The notes under the pieces: generated by a model
Told to the model about the DNA's origin: nothing
The model's input: the letters and a program-made list of their open reading frames with translations, nothing else
Databases searched by the model: none
Translations under genes and position numbers: made by a program
Shown: in pieces, positions 56,089-64,000 of the stretch
How positions within the stretch are numbered: position 1 is the first letter of the stretch
How the letters are laid out: the number at the start of each line of letters is the position of its first letter
Origin: Basidiobolus meristosporus CBS 931.73
Taxonomy: Eukaryota > Basidiobolomycota > Basidiobolomycetes > Basidiobolales > Basidiobolaceae
Assembly (NCBI GenBank): GCA_002104905.1
Contig: MCFE01000190.1
Span: 62,001 to 126,000, forward strand
Direction: 5' to 3'
Length of the DNA: 64,000 nt

Positions 56089-58655
56089 GACACCAAGCCC
56101 AGGGTCCTATAATGGCTCACATGTTCCCATCTCAACTTGAGATATTTATAATCCATTAGTACTACACAAATCAGTATTATTCCATACCCCAACCTCAATT
56201 TGGAGGCTTCATATTGTAGAACCACCTCATTCCAATGATACCGCACCTAGATTCTAAATTGCTATACCCCACTTGAAGATATCTGCAGACCTCCAACGCG
56301 AGGACTAGTGATAAATATTTATGATACAAATCGATATTTCTAATCCAATGAACCTCCACAATTACCTCATGTAGCTGGACCCTCCCCAAACTCCGAACAA
56401 AATATAAATAGTCTAAAAGCTGAAGTCATACCACTCAAGGGAATCAAGAAAGTAATTGAGTCATATGGACCAATAAAGGAGCAATTAACCAATATCAAGA
56501 AATACGCATGCAACCAGTTGTGTCTACACGTGAGCCCAGTCGAGAGAGCTATATTACGTGCAACCTGAATCGGCACATATTTACTCGACTCCATCTCTGC
56601 TAGATAGCCATGCAGTGAAGAGTCCTTGGCGCTTGGAAATACCCGCCTGTTGAGTTAGTTTTGATGCGTAGGTTTCAGAGGCAGCTATCCAGGTAGCAAA
56701 TGACATGAAATGGATATCATTCGCTCCTATTGTGCAACATGCTAATACGCCGATATCTTCAATATTACAACACTATGAAACGTCACTAGTTCCAAGGGTA
56801 TGCTACTCTACTGCTTAATATAATTGGAGACCGTGCGTATGAAACAATGAAAGTTAAAAATATCACCATTCGCACTTTAATTAGCGCAAGAAAGCGCTGC
56901 GAATCAAAGCCCGGGAATGGATTCATCTTCAGGTGGCTTTCTTGTTGATGGTTGCATCGGAGTCTGGCAGTTTATTATGGGGTTTGATTTTGCCCACCAT
57001 ACAGATACCCAATACTCGAAATCTACTTGAGTAGGTTTGCGCGAATCGGATGGGCAAGCACCACACTGGGTGGGATTCCGTTCATTTGGGCCTCTTGCCA
57101 AATCGATTATGTTAAGAGCAGTTGAACTTCGATATGCTCAACCAATAAATTAGAGATATTCGATAAACACGTGATGCGAGCCCCAAATCACTCCGAACGT
57201 GAATGTTCCAGAAACGGGACCGTTACAACTAGTAGGCACATTTAACTTCTGGAGTGGTGTTGCCATTTTAGTGCCATGCACGTTCGAAGTGATGCATGAT
57301 CCCACGAAAACTACTCGATCGAACCTGGAATGTGCTTCCACACAAGCTGATAGAGAACCAGTACGTAGGTTTGGGTTTGAGGCGGCATTCTCACAAAACC
57401 TGGTTTCCAGTAGCCGTGGTTAAGTCTGAACTTTGTCATCCTCGGGGTCCCTGATGAATAATAGTAACTGATATGAAGGGATGCCACCAATGCCTCTTTC
57501 AGCGATAGACACGAGCTCAGTTAGTTTCTGGGGAAATCCCATCATAAACAGCAAGATGAAATTGGCTGAGCTCGCATCGTGAGTATCAGAGGCCCCATTT
57601 ATGATCTCTTAAGTTACATTAATCTCCGTCAGCCGCAACTCCTTCATTGATTGTTGTTTCGTGAGGTTGTTCCGGATCATTCGCATCGAGAGGAGACTAC
57701 ATAATGGGCGAGCCAGGCAAAGGCGTGAAGGTGCACATCGCAATATGAACAATCCCAGCCCGGCATTGGCTACATGAGGATGACTTCGCTCTGCATTGGC
57801 TATCTCCCGTGGACGATGAACAATAGAGCCGCACTCTCACGGAGTATTACAACTTTAGGATTAGAAGGCCCATCAGCAAGTCAACCTTAGGGTTGCGGTT
57901 CTGTTGGCAACGCCGAGCCATAAATGGGCTTACATCAATAATATAGAGGGGACAGCACTCTATTCAGCCTCTTCGTCCCATGGCTTTCATAGATCCCTGA
58001 GATATGCAAATCATATTCAGTTTGCCTGTGATCGTATTCTCCGACTGTATGTCGCGAAAGAAGATCGGTGGGACGTCAAAAGTTGTATCCTCTGCTGTGT
58101 AATTAATGAGGTCAATATGCGTTGTCATACTTCATCGTAATAGACTTGATGCTAAACTTAGACTGAATACGAGTTCTATATGGGTTTCAATTTGCAATAG
58201 ATCAGGCTGATCCACTCTCTTTGAATCATATGGCAAAAACTCTCGGCTCCAGTCAAAGTGGATCAATGGATTTAATTTACTTCTAATGTATTTAGTTGCA
58301 AACCCACAAAGCCACGAATATTTCCTAATCTGTCATAGCAGTCGGGCTTTAAACCAATAAACAGCCCCACTAGGATCCAGCCAAACTCCGAATTGCGACG
58401 CCAACTAGATAGACCTGGTGATATTCACAATGAGCTGGATAAAGAAATGCATCCTTTTTCCAGGTTAGGCTGCATGGCTTTCGGAATTTGAAAATTCGCG
58501 GTAATTTTGATGTATGTTTGAGATAGCCTCATGATTGGTGTTGATCAGCAAGCTGCTGAAAATATAAATAAGCGGGTGTTGAAATTGTTTATTAACGTCA
58601 GACCATATTTCGTCCCTCAAACTTAAACTTTGGTAAGGTTCAGATAGCAAACAAC
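56089..58655. other. Gene-free spacer
   Basis: No gene in these 2.6 kb is supported. Frames at 57150-57423 (open on both strands) and 57904-58140 (plus, TTG start) have protein-like composition but no domain or partner exons. The right edge is the promoter of the ankyrin gene with a TATAAATA box (58563-58570). Confidence 0.4.
58563..58570 (+). promoter_or_regulatory. TATA box of ankyrin-repeat gene
   Basis: TATAAATA lies 86-93 bp upstream of the ATG at 58656. It is a perfect consensus in a typical position. Confidence 0.5.
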
Positions 58656-59834
58656 ATGCCTTCTCAAACTCCGGCCCGTGATAGTCTCGCATTCAAATCT
58701 TGGGACTCCCAAGAATGGCGCACCAACCTTTCCTCCATGCAGAAGACTGTGCTTTGGTTCAAGGCCATCCGAAGCGCTCGAGCAATACAGATTGAGAGCA
58801 TGCTAGACCTCTTCCCAGACCTGATGCACGTGAGGATGATCGAAAATCCACAATACTCATTAAGCATCCCTCGAGAATTTCACCATATTCTGGGCAAGGG
58901 TACTTCTGGGATGACTGCACTCCATTACTCCCTTCTTTGCCTGGTTTCTGAGAAGTTGCAGACTATCACCACTTGTAATCTGGAGGTCCTGCACAACAGA
59001 ATCTATATTGTTAATCTTATGATTCAGGTACTATATCTCACTTGTTATTCGCTTTATAGCAAAGCTAACTAATTTCATCGAAACTGACAGTACTCAAGCT
59101 CGTCCGAAATCACGGAGTCACGCTGGGGATATTCGAATACTGCGCTTCACTTGGCCGCTCTCACTCGTGATGAGAATATCATAAACAAATTACTCAACAA
59201 AGGTGGAGGTACCGGTGTACAAAACCAGTTTGGGTTGACTCCTCTTGATATCATATATAATACCCCGTGCCTGCAGTCCCTTCACACACGGGCGGTTTCA
59301 TCACGTAATCAAAATTACACACCAGTTGGGTGTACAGAGCGCAGGGGTCGCAGCCGCCAATTGAAGCCACTTAATGAAACTGCAAGATACCTTACTACTG
59401 AGCCATTAAGCCTCGGCAAAATTCTTTCTGAGCGAGAAAACTCACCCCCAAGATACCAGTTTAGCTCCCCAGTTACGCAACTCTCCAACCAGAATGACAG
59501 TGAAACGATTCATATTGAATCCTCGCGCCTTACCAGGGATATATCCGATACCATCACTATTAAGAGCGCGAAGGAGATGAAGCCTGTACGTATGGATTCC
59601 TCGGAAACACTGGTGGAAATCACCAAGAAGCAGCGCAAGAAATCTTTGGATCTGGGATCCTTTATTAGCATGGTGAAGAAAAGATGGAATCTAACAAAAA
59701 AGAATGAACGCCTATCCCAGGATAAATCAAAGTCAACGTGGGATAAACCAAATGTTGAGTTTGATACGTGCTGGAAGGCTAGCTCAAAGCGATATAGCGT
59801 ATTATCTTTGAACTCGGTTAAAACCGGTGTTTAA
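58656..59834 (+). CDS. Ankyrin-repeat protein
   Basis: Two exons (58656-59027 and 59091-59834) with a 63-bp intron (GTACTA, GCTAACT branch, GACAG) give 371 residues. Two ankyrin-like units are visible: GMTALHYSLLCLVSEK (85-100) and SNTALHLAALTRDENIINKL followed by NQFGLTPLDII (139-179). The intron lies between them. The C-terminal half is basic and Ser/Thr-rich with KKQRKKS and KKRWNLTKKNE patches, suggesting nuclear or scaffold function. With only two repeats it is at the low limit for a stable ankyrin fold; the diverged segment before residue 85 may be a third. No enzymatic domain is present. Partners cannot be inferred. Confidence 0.82.
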
Positions 59835-60992
59835 TGTAAGATATGGGGCATCGGGGGATCCTTTTGATTTCATTGTTTATTGTTCATCTGACTTCAATGT
59901 ATATTTTGTTTCTATTTCAGCTATGTACATGCTACATCATTCACTTCTTGCAACTCTCATTAACTCACAGCAGCGTTTTTCTCTTATCAACCTACATTTT
60001 GACTGATTGATTCATCAAAACCCAATAAAAACTTATCAACAATATACCAGATCTTCCGCTTTGCATTTCTACGGTTAGAAGCATTTGGAGGTCAGCTATT
60101 TTTTGTGCGGCATTTTCCCTAATTGGGCGGTCCAAGATGTCTTGTTTTATCAACAGATCTCACCCAGATTTGGTCAGATAGCGATGCCAAACTGAGGTCA
60201 TACTAATATATCCTGTTTTGCATCGACATACCAGAATTTGGCATGAGTGTCAAACCGGCACAACTAGTACTGAGGAATCAAGTATGTTTTCCCACTGATG
60301 AACACTCGAATTCAGACAGCCCACTTACCGTTCTAAGCTATGAGATTCAGCGAATGAAGATTGATATGAAATGAGGGACCTATTTGATATCTGTATAGAC
60401 AATAGAAGACCCTGTCCACACCACTTTTACCCTGCATCTTCGTTCGAAATCTTGCTCCAAGCTTTGCTCTCTGGTGCAAGCATAAGTTCACACAAGTTGT
60501 TGTGAATAAATGCCAAAAGACTGGGCAAGCCAACAGCCTCCCTAGTATTTTCCCTTTGACTATTTTCTCAAGAATCTGCATTCCTCGCTGTATACAGTGA
60601 TTAGGTAGACTTCGTTGTGATTGAATTTGTTTGAAGAAATGTAGTCAGCATTGTTTTGCTGTAAGTAATGTTTGATCTAAAGCAAGTAGCTATTTACCGT
60701 GCTGGTAAAGTGGATACTCAGTGGTTGATGTATTGTCAAGTTTTAATCCTTATCAATCCCAGGAATATGCAGACGTATTAAGATGCAGTCACACAGTAAT
60801 GGTAGGTGAGATCCAATACATTTTAAAAAAAAATGGAAACATGTTTTGACCTGTATCCAGCTAGTGCACATATTTAAAATGGAGACATTTGAAACTAAAA
60901 AGTACGTTTTTCCCGGTCACTGATAGCACAATATTCAACATTCGGATATCCAAATTTCTTGCGAGAAGGAGTAATAAGAGGAAGCTCTGATT
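59835..60992. other. Spacer between ankyrin and PNS1-type genes
   Basis: No supported coding region. A frame of 82 codons at 60333-60581 (minus) has no domain. The sequence is AT-rich; no repeat or RNA gene was seen. Confidence 0.45.
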
Positions 60993-63082
60993 ATGGCAAA
61001 ACGAAACACTGATCCGACAGTGGAAAGAGCCCTAAATACCACTATGTATGACCCTCAAGAAGCTATTTCCCGCCATAGTGCTCAGCCTCAGGCCATGTCT
61101 TCATCAAGTCAAGTAGGACGAGTACCCCCACCGATTCCCTCTCGAGCGACAAAGCCCCCACCACGAATAACAAGACCATCGCTTTCTCCAATACTGCCGC
61201 CACATCATACTTCTCAGCAACCAAATTCTCAGCAGAGAGTTACTTCAACTGTTGAGATACCTAGTATAGCAATTGAAACCATGACGTCTCCAACCCTTCA
61301 GCCTGCGATGACTGGGAATGCTGAAACCACCCCTGCAAGTACTCGTTTTGCCAATATCCCGCCGACCACCAGTAACACTCGCTTCAATTTTCGCTCGAGA
61401 TTTAGAGATTGGGTTGCGGTAGTGCTTTTTTGGATTCATATTGGTGGATACGTTGTGATTTCCTATTTCGCGTTTAAAGGTATATCCTCACCAGTGAGAA
61501 ATTCGGCCGGTTTATCGGACCCTTTGTTTGGATCGAACTCACTAAAAATGTACGGTATTGTCTGCTTGATTGGGCTGTTCTTCAGCCTCGTTTGGATTGT
61601 ACTACTTGTAAGGTAGGTATCAAAGGACTTAGATATCCTATGGTACATTCACTCTGACACAATGCCACATAGATTCTCGAGGGCTTTTATGCTGTCGATC
61701 TATGGAATATCTGTCTTGGTATTCCTTGGGGTGACTATTATGCTTGGAGTGTTCAAGATGTACGTACTATTGGTGATAACAGCGTTCTTGGCGATATTCT
61801 ATATGGGGAATTGGTGGTTATGGAGAAGCAGATTATGCTTTACCTCCAACCTGATCAACAGCATTGCCCGTGTTGCAGCAAAATATCCGATGATTTGGAT
61901 ATTAACTGCGTTGGGGCTGCTATTTCATACTGCTTTCAGCGCCTGGTGGTTCATCGTGGTATGGTGAGCCTTGATATTTCTGATATGACACTTCTAATAT
62001 GCTCTTTTTTGCATAGATGATGGGCTCCTATCAGTTTTTTGGGGGATTAGTCTGCTCATCATCTTATGACGAGACTACTGGCTCTACTATTACTTCTTGC
62101 ACCAACATTGTATTGACACTGATTCTCTTGTACTCCATCTTTGCCTTCTACTGGATAAGCCAAGTAAGTTCAGAGGCTTTGTTGGGATGGTAATTCGAGT
62201 GATATCTAAACGTATTGCTTCTTAGGTGGTCAGATACGTCATTCATGTCTCGGTTGCTGGAATATTCAGCTCCCATTATTTGGTATGTAACCATGCCGAA
62301 TTGCGGTACCCAAGTATCCGGAGCGTCCTTAGAGCATCCACAGCCTCTTTCGGGAGTATATGCTACGGCTCCTTGATACTCCCAACAGTACGCTCCTCGA
62401 CTTCCCTTGTATTGTGCGTCACAGGTGAGAATAGGGGATGCTTCTCTGGACTAAGCAACTTCTTCCTCAAGTCGGCAAGCTTCGTCAATGTTTATGGGTT
62501 TACCCATATTGCCATATATGGAAAGTCATATTGTTTAGCTGCACAGGTATTGGAAATACATATTTCATGTGGAGGGTGATTCCATTCTAACACCCTATGC
62601 ATAGGACTCGTGGAATGCCATCCATGATAAGAAAATATCCACTCCATTAAATCAAGGACTAGCAGGAAGCGTAATCATGCTTGGTAAACGAATCCGTTAC
62701 AAACCACCTAGAGCTATAGGTTCTACGCTGACGATGATTTTACTCTATGCTCTAGCAAACCTACTTTTGGGAACTCTAGTGGGATTGTTCACTTTCCTAT
62801 ACCTGACTATGACGGTACCGGAAATCACCCATCAACGCACCTTAATTACCTGCCTTACCCTCTACTCCGGCATAGTGGGATTCAGCTTCTTTAACTTGAC
62901 TTCCGAATGGGTTCAAGCTGGTAACATTGCTACGTTTGTCGCTATAACAGAAGACTTGGACCTATTTTCCAGCCTTAACCCGGCCCTGATCGAAATGGTA
63001 AGCATTGACGAAAGTGTGTATCGGCACTGGTGCTGACTTTCAAAACCGTCTTTAGATCGAGAAGGAGGGCGGCCTCGGTTGA
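60993..63082 (+). CDS. PNS1: CTL/PNS1 choline transporter-like protein
   Basis: This is a multi-pass plasma-membrane protein of the choline-transporter-like family. Six exons (60993-61612, 61673-61958, 62017-62163, 62226-62546, 62605-62997 and 63056-63082) give 597 residues; the last exon codes only eight residues and the stop. A Pro/Ser/Thr-rich cytosolic N-tail (1-130) is followed by about ten hydrophobic segments. Family signatures are VVRYVIHVSVAGIFSSHYL, ASFGSICYGSLILP, and VYGFTHIAIYGKSYCLAAQ joined to DSWN across a splice. The splice to exon 3 uses a GTATGG donor; the nearby GTGAGC would create a stop. Yeast Pns1 has an unclear substrate, and animal CTL proteins move choline or ethanolamine, so the substrate here is uncertain. 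Confidence 0.93.
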
Positions 63083-64000
63083 ATAGTGTTGGACAACGAT
63101 GTTCCGCGTGGTTACGGCCATAAAGATAGAGTTTGTCGGTTAATTTGGATATCTCACACCCCTCTCCATGATATTTGTGGAAGCTTAGGTGAAATGAAAC
63201 TCATCTTGATATTACCTTTAATGTCTCCACTCTAACATAAAAAGAATCATTCATTTCTGATTCGTGAGGCAACTGTTTCGATGCATAATAGAACATCGTT
63301 GGGTAGTACCAAAGCATCTTATGAATGATCCAAATATTACCAACCTAAATAAACTCTTTTCATAACATACTTTCGGGCGATATGGTGTTCTTGAAAGTAT
63401 TAAGAACTTCGCACCTATTTTGGGGTTTTCTAGAAGGCGTAACTGCCAGCAAAATCAAATTGATATCTAATTAAGGAAACTGAATATGGCGGCCGATGGC
63501 TGCATCGTATTTGCTAGAGCGAAGAAGCTACCATGGACCGTCTTTCGAGATGGCAACGTGGAGGGAATTACATAAACTGGCTCGCCAGAATTTATTTCTT
63601 CTATTTCACAAAGATCATAATACAATACTTGCTTGTACGCTACGGGGTGACAGTTGAATTTGAAAATCACGGAAACTCATCAACCAAGTCATATAAGCTG
63701 TCTGGGAATAGGAAGGCCTATTTGACTTTAGTACACTCGCTCGTAGTTGGGTAACATCAGCTCTCGGTAGGAAGGTAAAGTGTGTGCTGCTCGAGAATAT
63801 CTTGGCGGCGCGTTATATTGACTACTCAGTTTGGGAATAATCACGATAGGAAGGCTGGTCCTGACCGTACTACGTGCACCGTAAGCGTCGGAAAACTCAA
63901 TCTTCGCGATAACTTTATGCTCTACTTGAATGAACGAGCTCTCTGCGTCGTACGACATGATTCTTTCGTTAGGTACAAACAGTGACCATGTTTTTTTGAA
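63083..64000. other. Terminal spacer
   Basis: No gene is supported to the window edge. A 73-codon ATG frame at 63533-63754 and short minus-strand frames lack any recognisable domain. A gene partly outside the window cannot be excluded. Confidence 0.4.

Noticed and set aside
57150-58140. Protein-like frames on both strands around 57.2-57.4 kb and 57.9-58.1 kb
   Set aside because: Frames are open simultaneously on both strands, lack ATG starts and have no partner exons.

Overview
The window is nuclear DNA of a fungus, most likely an early-diverging (non-Dikarya) lineage. The evidence is short GT-AG introns (about 55-95 bp) with CTAAC-like branch points, GPI-anchored chitin deacetylases, fungal regulators (a Pcl/Pho80-type cyclin, an Atf-type bZIP, a homeodomain factor, a 7TM-RGS protein), and an animal-like H-ferritin, a family not known to me from Dikarya. 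A Basidiobolus-like or other zygomycete-grade genome fits, but this is inference; no rRNA or marker gene settles it. Gene density is low: about 17 supported genes in 64 kb, separated by long AT-rich spacers that hold a decayed Ty1/copia-type LTR family.

Layout, left to right: spacer with an 11-bp minisatellite; RPS16 (+, 2211-2726); homeodomain factor (-, 4717-6303); 6.7 kb without genes that contains an inverted nest of LTR fragments and a gag scrap (9819-12275); Pcl/Pho80-type cyclin (-, 12973-13824); weak three-exon model (-, 14773-15566); H-ferritin (+, 16567-17082); large SUN-domain protein (+, 17995-21699); EI24/RRT8-type membrane protein (-, 22094-22867); MOT1-type molybdate transporter (+, 24605-26042); chitin deacetylase 1 (+, 27101-28454); UDP-glucose 4-epimerase (-, 28902-29960); 7TM-RGS protein (-, 32206-33606); 5.5 kb spacer with a solo LTR; Atf-type bZIP factor (-, 39115-40062); small two-TM protein (-, 41734-42258); S1/P1 nuclease in five exons (-, 42904-44035); 5.4 kb spacer with two LTRs; GPR1/FUN34/YaaH transporter in three exons (-, 49415-50127); Cys-rich type I membrane protein (-, 52036-52872); chitin deacetylase 2 in four exons (+, 55020-56088); ankyrin-repeat protein (+, 58656-59834); PNS1/CTL transporter in six exons (+, 60993-63082).

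There is no operon or obvious biosynthetic cluster; neighbours look functionally unrelated. Loose themes are cell wall and surface (two deacetylases, the epimerase supplying UDP-galactose, the Cys-rich protein), nutrient and metal handling (ferritin, molybdate, acetate or ammonium, choline-like solutes, phosphate scavenging by the nuclease) and signalling or transcription. The most unusual protein is the SUN protein, which carries 11-residue amphipathic repeats next to its membrane segments and a Pro/aromatic pentapeptide array in front of its coiled coil. Exon boundaries below were assigned by hand from splice consensus plus conservation of family motifs, so single boundaries may be off by a few bases.
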